In this document: positions 23,457-36,200 of the stretch, in pieces | How the letters are laid out: the number at the start of each line of letters is the position of its first letter | Numbering within the stretch: the stretch's first letter is position 1 | Assembly: GCF_947179165.1 (NCBI RefSeq) | Contig: NC_077245.1 | Span: forward strand, 24,348,740 to 24,412,739 | DNA from: Solanum dulcamara | Lineage: Eukaryota; Streptophyta; Magnoliopsida; Solanales; Solanaceae | Length of the DNA stretch: 64,000 nucleotides | Direction of reading: 5' to 3' | Position numbers and translations under genes: made by a program | Notes under the pieces: model-generated | Database searches by the model: none | What the model was told of the DNA's origin: nothing | What the model saw: only the letters and a program-made list of their open reading frames with translations

Positions 23457-26400
23457 GATTTTTTTCAGCATTTAGAGCTCTCCTGTAACGACCCCAAGTC
23501 ATTTAAGATTTGCTGGCACTAATAGTTTAGTCACCTGGTTGTTAGTGTGATTTTAGGCCAATTTCTGTGTTTTGGAGCTCTTAGAGTTTGAATGGTTGAC
23601 TTCGATAAAATCTCTTGGAAAACGGCCTCAAGATAAAATTCAGACTGTTTTATCAGCTCTGAAAGGGTTATTTTAAGCTAGTGGTATGTTCGGCTCGGCC
23701 CTTGAGGCTTTTGGTGCAAGTTTGAGCCATTAGGTATTTTAGCCTTTAAGCTTTGGCCTATGTTTGACCTTGGTCAACATTGTTGAAAAATGTGTTTGGT
23801 TGAAAGTTTTACCAATGCGGCTACCTTTAGAACATTGACTTTTGTCTAGAATGACTTTTTGTGCGTGTCTCAACGCTTCCAGTGTCATTTCATGCCCTCT
23901 TATAGAATTTGTCTTAAAATGACACTTGGGTGTGTGACCCACTTTTTATCGAGATAACTTAAGATGGAAATTTAGAAAGCACCTTTGATTCTAGAACATC
24001 GAATTTAGTGGGGTAGCATAGTTTGTTTGCATTCACGGGTTTCCAAATGTATCGCGATCCCCCGTCGAGACTTTTCCTCAACTTGAAGGTGTGTCGATGC
24101 ACAGTTGCTAGTGTAGAACAAATTTGGTCTCTACGCTCATGGAGGGGTTCCGCATTCGTGGAGGTTTACTGATTTGTTCTCCGAGTTCATGAAGGGGTTC
24201 TGCGTTCATGAAGGTTTGCCAGTTTGTTCTTCGTGTTCATGGAGGATTACTGGGTTATTCTCTGCATTCGTGGAGGGTTGCTGGGTGTGTTCTCCGTGTC
24301 TTCAGGAGATGGTTTGCGTTCGTGAAGGGTTAAATTCCTGGCAACTTAAAGTCTCAATAGACTGTTTTTCACCTTATTTCTCTAAACTTCAAACTTGAAT
24401 ATCTTGAGTTCTAGAGCTCTGTTTTGGGTTATTTGAAATCCAGCATGTTTGGGAGGTTTGTGTCTATGTATTGGAATGCTTAACCTCCATTGAGGTAATC
24501 TTTAAGTTTTAGCTACTGTCGTGACTCTTTTTTCAAGCATGATGTAATTATAGGTTGTTCCGAGCCTCGAATTGTGTTTTGATTTGGGACACAAGTTCAA
24601 GGAGGTAAAATGAGCATTTTCACGGAATTTATTTTGAGATATTTGATGCGGGTCCCATAATTATATTCTAAACTCAATTTTTGATCCATTTATGATTAAT
24701 GTGATTTTTGTGTCAACACATCTGTATTGACATTGTGATCAATATTTTGTTAGCGTGGCAGCAATTTGAGGTGATTTGGAGGTAGAAATCTTCAAATTGG
24801 TAGATTCATAGTGCGTGATCGGCTTCGAGGTAAGCTTGTCTCCCACTTTGACTGCACTTTATTAGATACTTTTTAGTATAAATTACACGTGATTTAAGTT
24901 TACTTGCCGAGTATAGGGTTTTCCTCTTTCCAGTCCATTTTCTTGGTTCCTAATTGTGCCTTAAACTAGAGTAGTCTCCTAAAATCCTTAGTTTAGGATA
25001 TGGGCCTTATTTTTGGTATTGACTTAGCATTATTATCTTTTTTTAGGATTGATTTTGATGGCCTTAGGCAAGGTTTGAGCCTTAGATACTTTATCATATA
25101 CTTTATTGCCCTTTTAGCTAGGCATAGCTTCTGGTAAGGCTTATTTTCGGATGGGGTACCTTGTGCTAGTGCTTGATACCTTAGTGGATCATTGTAGCCA
25201 TTGGTTTGGCTTAGCGGTGCTTGGTTGCGAGTTAGTGTGGCATAATTAGGGTAAAGGCATCGTTCCTAGAGATATTTCTCCCCTTATTTGATTCTAAGCC
25301 ATTTCTCGATTAAGTCACTTTATGATTTATCGTAGGCTTATGATTCCTTATTAACTTATGTTATATTGTTGGGCCTAAGGCCGTGTTCAAGGAGTGATTA
25401 CATGCCAGGTTAGTTTCCTTTGCCTTGGTAGTGTGGTAAGATTTGATATTACATTTTTATTGCATGTACCTTGTTTGGATGTTGGTGATGGAATGCTTGC
25501 ATTGATTGAGAATTTTCATGTGTTTTGGGGTACGATCTTGGTTCCTTCATTAGATTTTCACTACAGTTTTTGAGAAGGCACATTCTCACACTTTTACTAT
25601 TTTAACTAGTTTTTACGTGAGTTATACCACCTGAATCACTTTGAGATACTGGTTTGGAGACAAATGAGGCATCAAGGACGTACTCCTTTTCTACTAGAAA
25701 ATAAGACACATCAGGGCTATGCTCAACTTTTACTTGATATTCAGTATGGTATCGCCCTTTTTTATATCGGCTGCATTCGACATGTACTCAGCCGTTACTT
25801 GACTATTCGATGCGGCGTTGCCCTTTTCTTTATTGGTTTGGGTACTCACTCTCTGGTACCATAACAGGTATATTATATGTTATGTATAAGATCTAGTTCG
25901 GGCCCAGGCAGTGTATACAAACTTCCCCTTTCCCCTATGGGCCCCTCTGGCTGTGAGTACCATTATACTAGATGAGGGAGCTATATGGGTCCTACCTAGA
26001 AAGCCAAGAGGTGGGGTGGGCCTATACACCTAGTTATTGATGATTATTAAGAGCCACCAATGGTGTTACTAGTTTTTACTACAAATTTGCATTCATACGC
26101 ATCGCCTATCACCAATTTACTTGTCTGTTATTTGGTCCCCCAATTTTTTGGGGGTAGGAGTGTATGTATGTTAATATTTGTACCTTTCGGGGGTATAGGC
26201 GTCTGATCGGTTATTGTTTGAGCTTATGTTTTATTGCATTTGTAGTTTGTTAATAGGGGTTCTTAGTCTGGACTTGTTATTGGTACTCCCTGTTAGGCTG
26301 AGTTGGATTTGTCCTTAGGTGACTATGGATTTAGCGATGATCATTGTTATTCTATTCTTGATTAGTTGACTTCTATATTACTTCTTTATTGTAAATAGGT

Positions 26401-27043
26401 CGATTCTTTGTGCTTTCAGGTACGTTCCTTGATTTGGTTGCTTTTCTCCATGTATTCTATCTCTTCAATCTTATTTCCTGTTCTACCACTTGTTAGCTCC
26501 TATTTAGTTACTTGTCTTGTACTTACCTTGCATATATATTATTTATACTTGCTCTATCTTTAGAGCTAAGTTGGCCTATGCCTCCCGAGTACCATTCATT
26601 TGGTACTCATACACCATCTCTGTATCCTATAGATTGTAGTACGGGTTATCATCGGTGATTTGGACTTGCATGAAGTAGCTTTTGATTCAGAGATTTGGTG
26701 AGCTCCTGACATTCAGAGTTGTTGGTTTTCATCTACTTGTGCTAGGGCTAGTCTTTACCTTGTGTTCTAGACAGTCTGTATTTATTTATGTATTTGTAAA
26801 AGCCTTGTACTCATATTTTGATTAGATGATTGAATATCGATTGATGTCAGATCTTAGGGATGGTTCTTTATATATGTATTACTATTTCTCTTTCTTTCTT
26901 TTTATTGCTATTGATATCTTACTTCCTTTTCATTATCTTACGCTTAATAGCCCATTACCTCTAGTTCCGGGCTATGGGTTAGACTTACTTACTAGTAAGT
27001 TATAGTAGGTGCCATCATGACCCACGAGAATCTAGTCATGATA
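23457..27043 (+). repeat. Left LTR of element B
   Basis: About 3.6 kb. Relative to C's LTR the first about 50 bp are missing: it begins at the TTTTCAGCATTTAGAGC block. It ends near CATGATA at 27043. It contains a GCGTTCGTGAAGG-type repeat cluster (24120-24335). This is the most complete copy of the A/B/C LTR together with that of C. Confidence 0.8.
24120..24335 (+). repeat. Imperfect short repeats in B's LTR
   Basis: At least six units share GCGTTCATGGAGGGGTT / TTTGTTCTCCG-like blocks at spacings of roughly 25-60 bp. Comparable GCATTCACAAAG units occur in A (5750-5940) and a milder form in G (20450-20580). Confidence 0.65.
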
Positions 27044-27046
27044 AGT

Positions 27047-27058
27047 TGGTATCAGAGC
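27047..27058 (+). other. Primer binding site of element B
   Basis: TGGTATCAGAGC, 3 bases after the LTR end, is the exact plant initiator-Met PBS motif. Confidence 0.85.
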
Positions 27059-27251
27059 TCTAGGTTGACTGGCATCATTGGTATAAGAACAAATACCTAG
27101 TAGAGTCTTACAGATCGGTGCGTTGACATTTGTTTCCTATCTTTGGGAGGCTTTAGGGCATTATTAGGAAACTCTATTTTTGACACCTTATCATGTGTTT
27201 TCATTTTGAATGACCTCTAAAACTTCTTCCTTAGACTCCAATTTTTATTAG

Positions 27252-28485
27252 ATGGATAGAATGAGTCATTCGATGGGCGTGGATAAAGCATCAATAGATT
27301 CCATCGGAGCTTTAGCATTTGGTCGGGCTAGAGGGCCTAGTCTGGCATATACCTTAAGGTCGGGGTTGTTCTTTAGAAGACAAAGATTATGGAGTAGCCC
27401 AGGCTCTGACAAATCATTGTCTACCTTGGCTCTTCTAGGTATAGCATCGGGGGCCCGAGTTACTCTAAGGGTACACCATTGACAGGTGTGGTTCTTATTG
27501 CAGGGGGTGCTTCTCAGGACAAAGCTAGGTTAATAGGTCCCCAACAAGGTTCGTCATCAGTTTTTGAGTACGTGTTGGGATTTCTTGAGTGGGCAAGTCT
27601 TACTCCCATAATATTCGCTATAGATTCGTACATGAGTCAAGAGTTCGTTAGGGGGTTTTCTTTTCAACTCCATTTGGCATCACAATATTTTATAAAAGAT
27701 GGGTCTACCTTTCCCAGGTTGTTTGTTATACGAGGGTCGTAGATTAGGCATTCTTTGGGGCCTACAGATATAGTGGTAAAAGGCCTCGCCATGTTCCTTG
27801 TTGACCTATCAGGCCTACGACGGTAGACCCTAAGCTTCCAAGAGGTTCTAAGGAAAGTCGTAGATCCTACAGTAGGCATATTTTAGGTCAGAACTCTCGG
27901 GGTAAGCACAATGGGCCTTTAGTTGTTGAAGCTCATTCTATTCCAGCTAGGTCCTTTCAATAGGTTGATCTTTATAAAGGTTTTTACGAGTGTGTTGAAG
28001 TAGGACAGTTTGTTAGAGAGTGTCGCAAGAAACTGGTACAGTCAGCTAGGGTGGTTTCCAGGGTATCAGAGATGATCCAAAGTTTGTTCGGGGAAGCCAA
28101 GGGAGTTTGTCGCGTTATTCACTCTGGGCTTCAGACTATAGAAGTTATTATGATTGAGGGGAGTTTGATCACTGGTCCTAGGAGTTCCCCAAGCGGGAGT
28201 TGATTTTTTAGACATTTCATCCTTCTCTTTCTCCCCAAGCTAGAGCAGTTGGACCTTGTCTCATTTGTGGGGAGCTTGGTCATTGGTCTAGAGAGTGTCC
28301 CCGATATGGGACCATTGGTCAGTTTGTTCAGCCAGGTCAGTCTCGTGGGTTTATGTCACCTTTGGTTAGAGGTAGTGCTCAAAGTGTTTGTGGTGGTACT
28401 TCAGGTGTTCAGGCCGAGGTCAGTCAAGATCTGTTCTATGCTCTTATAGGCTGGCCTGAGGATCCAGGTGTCAATTGTATTTGAG
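27252..28485 (+). pseudogene. Gag of element B with an intact zinc knuckle
   Basis: Gag starts at ATG 27252 (77 codons open), shifts frame near 27480, and continues as an 87-codon stretch with a DSYMSQEFVRGFSFQLHLAS block and DGSTFPRLF, the C-terminal capsid region. Further on lies a perfectly spaced CCHC zinc knuckle at 28257-28298: CLICGELGHWSREC (C-X2-C-X4-H-X4-C), the RNA-binding nucleocapsid motif. After it come QPGQSRGFMSP and ALIGWPEDPG, then a stop near 28483 (CVNCI-stop equivalent). Autonomous relatives would enter protease at this point; here non-coding DNA follows. Several stops and shifts mean it is not expressed as one protein. Confidence 0.8.
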
Positions 28486-29300
28486 TAAATTCATTATTTT
28501 TTATTCATTGTCTATATTTTGTGGTTTTGGGGTTTTCATACCCATACATGCCTATTTGACTTGTTATTTATCTCATGACTGTGATGGAAACCTTTCTTGG
28601 ACTTGTGTGTATGTTTTTTAATGTATGAGTTGATTTCTATTAGTAAAGGATCAACTAGGTCGAGATTCTTTATCGAGAAATGGTGGTTGAGAAACTCCCC
28701 ATGCTCTTGCCTTGGAGGCTGTGTTATGAGTTTAAGCCCGGGCTACTTAGTTATTCCTTTTTGTCTGCCTTGTCATTTGCTTTTTTGTGTGGTGCCGACC
28801 CTTGTTAGATAAATGGTTAGACCAGCTTTGTTTGTTCTAGAAAATTGTGTTTGTTGGACCTAGTTGGCTTAGAAGGCTGACTTAGTTGCGTGTCGTTCCT
28901 TTAGATTAGCGGTTGAGTAGCTCTTCTTAATATTTTGCATTGCTATCTTTTCTTTGATTTATATTTTTCTTCTACCATTCTGGTTTTCTTGGCTTAGACA
29001 ACTATCTTTGTTGCTTGATATTATTTGGTTCATAGTTGAGACGTCGGTTGTTGAGGCAGTGTGTGAATGGAGGTGTAGCCTTTTAGGAGTTATTATAGAT
29101 CTTGATTGTCGATTCTCTCCTATGACTTAACAGTTTCTTCAACCCTAAGGCTTTAAAATTGAGGTTTGCTCTTTTGGTATACCTGGTTGGTTCTTTTATG
29201 GCAGTCTTCGTGTGTGGTGTTGGGGTTTAGTTATAGTTGGGAGATTTATGGTTGTTGAGTTTGTGAGAAAGGTAGTATAGCCTTCTGTGGTGTGGTAATC
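28486..29300 (+). other. Non-coding internal region of element B
   Basis: Aligns by eye with 3200-3690 in A (for example the CATGCCTATTTGACTT block and GGACTTGTGTGTATG). No pol motif found. Confidence 0.6.
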
Positions 29301-29305
29301 CTAGT

Positions 29306-30680
29306 TGGTGATCTTGGGTATATTTGTGTACCCAATAGAAAATAAAACCCATAAATCGTTTGTCAAAGTGAGAGAAAATTCCTAGAGTTTACTTCATATT
29401 TTTCATATTTGGTATTATTATAACCAACCAGAATGATTAGACACTTTCATAGTTAATTGAGTAAAAATGGACATTCAAAGCGTGATTGGAATGATAGTGG
29501 AGCTCAAAGGAGAGGTTGGGAGCAAAAGGTGAAGAAACTACACTACAACAAAGCATGTCCGCGGCGCACACTTAGACCTTGGGATTTAATTCCAAGTTTT
29601 GGAGTTGATTCGTCGAGATAGTAAGGTCCATGCTAGGTTTGCGTTGTGGACCTGATTATATATAGAGCAATTTTCAGTCGACATAAGAAATGAAAAATTA
29701 CACTTAAATAAAGCAAGTACGCATTGCGTACTTCAGGGCGTCTACTTTAATTCTGCATTTTTGGTGATATAAATAGAACCTTTACATATTTTATTAAAAA
29801 GTAGATCAGATTGTCGGGAGAAAAACTAAAGAAGACGAAGAAAGAGATATTTTTGGTGATATTTTCTTCTTTTCTTTCATTTTGAATTCAAGTTTGATGT
29901 TATTAATAATTCGTGTATACATGTTACAAACTATGAGTGGCTAAATCCTCTTGTTCTTGGGTTGTAAGCATAAGATGAATGTTTGAATCTTATTTTCTTT
30001 GGTTGAAAATGGGTTTGTGTATGTGATTACTCTTATATTCTTGTTTTGATTGTTTTAATGCTCGATCACCATTAGAAAAAAAATTGTTGTCCACCCAGAA
30101 CTCGGAAGACAGAAAGGGGATAGTACACTAGAATATAAGAAGCATGTTCGTCCTAGAAGTTCCTAGAATAATTTGTGTATATAATAACCGTGACACATAT
30201 CTATATACCATGTTTGGTTACTAAACAAGATGTTAAGATTAATGCATTTTTATTGGTTCATGCTTATCCCCGCTCAATGATGTAGTTAAGTTGTCAACAA
30301 GAGTAGGCAATTAGAGATCGGAAAATCATAATTGTATAATCAACCTTGTAAATCAATAATCGAAAAACCCATTGGATACCAAAGTAAAGAATTTGAGATT
30401 GGAAATCTATGAGTGCTACAACCCAAGAACTTTTCTTTAAATTTATAAAAATTTCTCTAATATTGTTAAATCAGATTTTCATATTATTTTTGGTATAATT
30501 ATTTTGTAAAATTTAATTGAAATCAACTCTTTGAAAACACACATGTATAATTGGATTTATTGAAAATCTAACTAACGCCTAATTGCATTTTTCCTGTGGG
30601 TTTGATATCTGGCTCTTAAAAATGGTCACTATATTACTTTTGAGACCGTGTACACTTGTGTGTGCATTTGGATGCAACAA
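29306..30680 (+). repeat. Putative LTR of element D
   Basis: Bounded on the left by the end of B similarity and on the right by the PBS. It contains a good TATA box and is AT-rich. Exact ends are uncertain, and no second copy is present in the window to confirm them. Confidence 0.5.
29768..29775 (+). promoter_or_regulatory. TATA box in D's LTR
   Basis: TATAAATA followed by GAACC matches the plant TATA consensus and lies about 0.46 kb into the putative LTR, a normal place for the U3 promoter. Transcription would be expected to start about 30 bases downstream. Confidence 0.45.
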
Positions 30681-30685
30681 GTTTT

Positions 30686-30703
30686 TGGCACCGTTATCGG
30701 GGA
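30686..30703 (+). other. tRNA-Asp-type primer binding site of element D
   Basis: TGGCACCGTTATCGGGGA differs at two bases from the common plant Athila/Tat PBS (TGGCGCCGTTGCCGGGGA); both are G-to-A changes. Confidence 0.75.
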
Positions 30704-30785
30704 CATTTGTTTAATTTAGCAATAGTTTTCTTTGTTAAGTTTCTTTATTATTCGTTTTGGTGTTAAAAACTTGATCTTAGCTATT

Positions 30786-31180
30786 ATGTCTGGTAGGAGA
30801 ACTCAAAAAGGCACACTAGAAAGAAGTGGAAACATTGTAGAGCCACTAGCTGAGCCTGAAAGGTTTCTGCATTAGCAAAGAAGGAGAGCATCTACTCTAT
30901 ATCCTGTACCATTGGTAAATCTGGCTGATACTGATGAAGTGCCTTTAGAGATCCCTGTGGTGATGGTAGCCAGGATAGTACGTGATGTGGCAGTCCCACT
31001 CACAGTAAATGTCACCTCCAACATTTAGAAACTACCAGATGGAGGAAGATTTGAACTGAAACAGAACATGATGCAATTATTTCACTCTAATGGGCAGTTT
31101 ACAGATTTTCCTAATGAGGATCCTCAAGTTCAAATCCAAAACTTCTTGGATATTAGAGACACTTATATGTGCGATGTTTT
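30786..31180 (+). pseudogene. Gag N-terminal remnant of element D
   Basis: From ATG 30786 the frame reads MSGRRTQKGTLERSG, reaches a stop near 30873, and continues with LPDGGRFELKQNMMQLFH, QFTDFPNEDPQVQIQNFLDI and RDTYMCDV. The FE(I/L)K...F.G(F/L)P.EDP..H..NFL.I.DT pattern is the start of the Athila/Tat gag domain. The following capsid core is absent: near 31180 the sequence changes to unrelated repeats. Stops at about 30873 and 31027. Confidence 0.7.
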
Positions 31181-31284
31181 GTGATTCTCAACTAAAAATA
31201 TTTGGTATAGAGAATATTGCATGTTGGCGTCATCATGAAATTCCAACAATAAATTCTTAGAAATGCATTTGATAGAAAAGAGAT

Positions 31285-31568
31285 GAAGAAGAAGGTTGAG
31301 TTGAGGGAGAAACAATTGCAAGAAGAGAAAGCAAAGTCATGAGAAAGAGATAGGGAAGCGGCACAAATTGCTATTGCAAACATCAAAATGACGGTTGATT
31401 TTGATAATGGTCTTCAAGTGGAAAGAGATATGTTGGCCATCATGGATGCTCCAACAAATTCTTGTCAGTATTTGATGGCAAAGAGAAGAAGAAGGTTGAG
31501 TTGTGGAAGAAGAAGTTGCAGTTCAAAGAAGAGAAATCCAAGTCAAGGGAAAGAGATAGGAAAGTGGC
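31285..31568 (+). repeat. ~200-bp coding-like tandem repeat in D (copies 1 and 2)
   Basis: Unit start GTTGAGTTG occurs at 31295 and 31495. Each unit encodes a Lys/Arg/Glu/Gln-rich stretch (LREKQLQEEKAKS) followed by VDFDNGLQVERDMLAIMDAP. Copy 2 is interrupted by element C and finishes at 39579. The function is not recognised; the charged stretch could form a coiled coil. Confidence 0.7.
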
Positions 31569-34500
31569 TGTAATGACCCTCCAGGTCATTTACGTCCTTT
31601 TTGATCTTTTTAGAATTTAGAGCTTTCTTGTAGCGACCCCAACTCTTTTACGATGTGCAAGCATGAACAGTTCGGTCGCCTGGTCGTTCATTTATTTTTT
31701 ACGCCTATTTCCCTCTTTTGGATCTCTCAGAGTTTGAATAGTTGACTTTGGTCAAAACTTAAGGAAGAAAAACACAAAATGGAATTCTGATGGTTCCATC
31801 AACTCCAAAATTGTTATTTTAGGCTAGTAGCATGGTCGGCACGAGCATCGAGCCTTTTGGCACGAGTTTGACCCATTAGGCGCTTTAGCCTAAGGTTGAT
31901 TTTGATCAACATTCTTGGAAAACATGCTCAGATTGAAATTCTATCATAGTAGTTAGTTTTGAAATGTTGAGTTTGGTCTAGAATGGCCCTTCGTACGGTT
32001 CTGCAGGATTCTGGTCTCATTTCGAGTCTCCTTGTAAAATTGGCAAAAATTATGTTTCATTACGGGACCCACATATTGTCGAGACGACCTTAGATAGAAA
32101 TTTAAAATGCGTTGTTGAGTCCCAAACTTAAATTTGGTAGGGTAGCATAATTTATTTGCATGCACGAGATTCCAAACAAGTCTCAAGCATCCCGTCTTTT
32201 AAAGAGCAAGTTTGAGCTGGTGCAAGCACTATTGCTCATCGCATTCACAATCAATAGGGGTCGCAATCACAAAGCCCTGTCACCTAGACCTTCACATTTG
32301 TGAGGCTTGTGGTCGCGATTGTGATTTGCTGGCTTAATGGCCTTCGCAATTGTAGGATAAAGGTCACGATCACAATGCATTATCTTGTCTAGTCTTTTAA
32401 TTTAAGACCAGACGCAAACTATCCCTGACCCCTATTTTCTTTCTTCAATTTTAGGTGCTAGAGAGCTCTATTTTTGACAATTTCAAGCCCGCTGGGTTTG
32501 TATTGATCATGGGTACGTGTTGGTATGTTTGAGAAAGCGCGCAAGGCAGTGGTTTTAGGTAATTTCCACCCCAAAGGAGCTGTCCTAGCTTAGTTTTTAG
32601 CTTTAATGGTGATTTAATTTGTTGGGATGATTTCTCTTGGTTTGAGAATCAATTTTTGCCTCATTTTGTGGTAAAAGCTCAATAATGTCTTTAGAACCTT
32701 TTTACGGAGATGATTTCAGAATTTCCATTGCCGGTCCAACAATCCTATTTTTGACCCAATTTTGGGTCTGTCTTTAAAAACTGCAATTTTGGTGTCAAAA
32801 CATCTATATTGATGAGGTGGATGGCATTTTAAAAGAGTGGAGGCAATTAGAGTTGTTTCTAGAGTAGAAATCTACTGAAGAGTGGACTTCGAGCATGCAT
32901 GTTCAACTTCGAGGTAGGCTACGATCTTCATTCTTTTGATTTAGCTTCATGAGGTGTTGTTTATTATAAATTTCTTGTGGTTTGGATTATATGTGGTGGG
33001 TTTGTCTCAATTCCTTGGTTCTTCGCTCCTTATCTCAAAATGAGCCTTAGCCTAGGTTGTCTTTATGACACTTTTAGTTTAATTGGTAAAATTAAAGATT
33101 AGGCCTTACTTTGGCCTTGATTAGCCTATTTTAGGTGGCTTGTTTTATGTTTATAGTGGTTGGTGGAACAGTCCCTTAGAATTGAGTTTGGGTTGATCCT
33201 TGGTTGTTGTGGCAACTATTAGCGAGAATATTTTCGACTTAGTGTCCTTCACTATTGTAAGACCTATTTTTGATCCTTAGTGTAGTAGTTTCACCCGATT
33301 AGGCTTGTAAATTACTGTTGGGCCCCAGTCTGAATTTAGAGTTAGAATCTTTTATGACTTCTTCTTTTTTTCAGTTTAGTAGGGCTAGCCGTGCTTTTAC
33401 TCTTGAGGTTGTACTTTTATTGGATATGGAGATATCGATTGACTAGTTAGGGTTGAGCTATCTTTTGGGTCTTGTTGTTGAGTTAGAGGTGCAGATTTGT
33501 GCCCTAGGCCTTGGTTAAAGGTCGGTTGTATTCATTAGTCCTGTTTCTATTTTCTAGAGGGTAAATTGCTTATGGTCTCACTATTGTATGTTATTGTGTA
33601 TGTTGTTTGGGTGCTGGTGATGGCATGCATTATATTGGACTCTTATTTTCTTACAGATGTAGTCGACCCCGATGCATGCATTTGTTCTTGGCAATGATTT
33701 GAGGAAGATGGGTCGTAACCCAAACTATTTTATATGAATTTTCTAAATGGGGGTCGTGCTACCTTTATTACTACTATTTAAAGTGAACATGAGGCATAGA
33801 GGATACGCTCATTTTCTTATATTTGTTCAGTCGGAGAGATTTCCCAAGCCTTTCTTTACTAATCCGACTATTTATCCCTGGTCACTCGATAGATCGGATT
33901 CTAGATGATTTGATATACAGATTGATATATGTATTGATATAAACCTAGATAAGGATCAGACAGGTCTATAGGGGCATTCTCGACCCTCCTATGGCAATCC
34001 CAGAGAGGCGCATAGGTCCTACTTCTAAGCTGGGACCGGAAGTAGTGTATATATCTTGGTATGAGGTACTTGGCACTGATGGTGCTACTAGTTTTATTAT
34101 ATAAGTCTCATTCATATATGTGTTGCCTATCACTAGCATAGTTCTTTGTACCTATCGGTAGTATGGGATTGCGTGTGGGTTTACCTCTTTGTGAGTGAAC
34201 ATCCTAGGCACATAGGGGCTCGGGAGGTATTGTTTGACTATTTGTGAACTTGTGGCGGTATAAAGGGTGGTTTCTTGTTTGATGGTAGTTACTACCCTTG
34301 TTCTTATTTATCTAATCTTTTTGTGCAGTCATTTAGTTGATACAGCCCTTTGAGCCTTTATGTGATATATGTGTTTACTTCTGTTAGCAGGTTGTCACTT
34401 AGTTGTCCTCGTTTATAGGGTGTTATCTTCTTTAGGTTATGGGCTAGCACCACTAGGTACGCCCTTTGTTTCTTTTCTTATTCCCTATCCTCTCCCTTCC

Positions 34501-35066
34501 TTCTATCAGATGTTTCTTATTGAATTCTTCCATATAATTATTTTTAGTTACTTGTGATATATATTCATATTTTACATGTTCTTTACCTTTGGAGCTTAGT
34601 CGGTCGATGCTTGCTGACTGCCACTTATTGGTATTTATACTACACTTCGTACCCTATAGATCATAGTATGGCTTTCAGTACTGACTTGGATATCATGCGA
34701 AGCAGCTTTTCAATTTTGGAGACTAGGGTGAACACTTAGCATTTAGAGTTGCCTATCTCCCTCTATTTCATCTTGGACTATACATTATTTTGCACTCAAA
34801 GACAATTATTCTATTATTGTATCTGTATAACTTTGTACTCCTTTATGTAGATTAGTGGCTCAACTACCGACTCATACCAGGTCTTGGGAGTTATCTTGTT
34901 GTATTATTCTCTTTCTTCTTTTCTTTTTATTAATATTTTTACTATTTGATTCTCTTATTTCACTTGTGATAGTCTATTGCCTATAGTTCTTGATTATGGG
35001 GTTAGGCTTGCCTACTTGTGCGGTTATAGTAGGTTCCATCATGATTTGAAAAATTGGGGCATGACA
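31569..35066 (+). repeat. Left LTR of element C
   Basis: 3498 bp from TGTAATGACCCTCCAGGTCA to GGGGCATGACA, with canonical TG...CA ends. The small open frames within it have no family resemblance. Confidence 0.88.
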
Positions 35067-35069
35067 AAG

Positions 35070-35081
35070 TGGTATCAGAGC
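35070..35081 (+). other. Primer binding site of element C
   Basis: TGGTATCAGAGC, an exact initiator-Met PBS, begins 3 bases after the LTR. Confidence 0.87.
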
Positions 35082-35272
35082 TTAGGTTTGGCCTTATTGT
35101 CAGTATAAGAGCAAGTACCTAGTAGAGTCTTTTGAATTGGTGCGGAGACGTCCGTATCCTATCTTTGAGAGGCTATAAGGCATTTTAGAAAAAACTCCAT
35201 TCTTGATTCCTTATCAAGTGAAATTCATTTGATCAACCTCTAAATACTTTCTTGGAATTCATTCCCCCTTAG

Positions 35273-36200
35273 ATGGATATTACGAGCTTTCCGATGGAAA
35301 TGGCTAGAGTATTAACACATACTACCCAGGCTTTGATAGTATCTATAACCACCTCATCTTCTTTGGATCTAACATTCAAGACTCCGCATCTCGATGAGCA
35401 TACACCACTGACAGGAGTAGTTTTGGGTGCACCGAGTAGTTCGTAGCCTTGGGTTTGACTTATAGGTCCTCAGCTAGGTTGTTCAATAGTCTTTGAGTAC
35501 ATGATGGAGTTTTAGAGTAGGAATGGCATGCTATTACATTATTTTCTATAAAGCGAGACATGACTCAGCAATTTATTTAGGGATTGATTTTTCCATTTCG
35601 CCTAGCATCATAACACTTGATAGCAGTTGGGTCTACTTTTCCCAGGTATTCAGTTATGTGAGTTCTTTGGAACATACATCTATGGAGACTTATAGAGGTG
35701 GAGATAGGAGATCCTGCCGTCAATTCAACAAAGGTAGCATCTCAATCTAATATAGGAATCATCATTGGGAGGTTTACCTGCACCCTCGACCTATCGGACC
35801 CATGGTGGGAGCACCTCATGTTCTAGGAGGTCCTGTGACAGGTTATGGTACCCATGGTGGATAGAGTTCACCACAGGCTTCTTAGGGTGTGCCTTTTGAG
35901 CTTCGAGATCCTAGGGTTCATTCTATGCCAGCCAGGCTATCTCAGCGGGTTGTAGTTAGTAGGAGATGTTATACATGCAATGAGTTGAGAAATTTGGCTA
36001 GGGATTATCCTACTAACACACATGGCAGGCAACAGGCTCAAAAAGATCAGGTTCGTAGGGCTCAAGGATAGTCAGTTAGAGGTGGTACCCTGAGTGTTGT
36101 AGTTAGTGGTACGGGTCTTCAAATCGAGGCCAGGCACTTTCCATCCCATGCTTCTACAGGTTAAACAGAGGGCGAGGCTCCAAGTATCAATCAGATTTTT
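35273..36200 (+). pseudogene. Decayed gag of element C
   Basis: It starts at ATG-GAT 35273, the same point as in A and B. A capsid block is seen near 35570-35650 (FRLAS-like, then TTFPRYS-like in shifted frames). The zinc knuckle equivalent at 35967-36008 reads CYTCNELRNLARDY: the two cysteines remain, but His is Asn and the last Cys is Tyr. The open piece 35889-36071 has FELRDPRVHSMPARLSQRVV before it. The region ends with an ASTG/EGEAPSINQ-like stretch, the equivalent of the gag/protease border, and then non-coding DNA. Confidence 0.7.

Larger units (their letters stand above)
23457..29300 (+). mobile_element. Non-autonomous Ty3/gypsy element B (gag remnant, no pol)
   Basis: B has a near-complete left LTR (23457-27043), PBS, gag remnant (27252 to about 28480) and about 0.8 kb of the same non-coding DNA that follows gag in A. 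It then stops near 29300, where element D's LTR begins. The right LTR is not seen. Whether D inserted into B or B was cut off earlier cannot be settled, because no B sequence is recognised beyond D. Confidence 0.75.
29306..31568 (+). mobile_element. Athila/Tat-like gypsy element D, left part
   Basis: D consists of an LTR-like region (about 29306-30680), a PBS-type sequence at 30686-30703, a gag remnant from ATG 30786, then a tandemly repeated coding-like segment. It is interrupted at 31568 by element C and resumes at 39579. The PBS matches the tRNA-Asp type used by Athila and Tat lineages, unlike the Met type of all other gypsy elements here. No right LTR is recognised. Confidence 0.65.
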
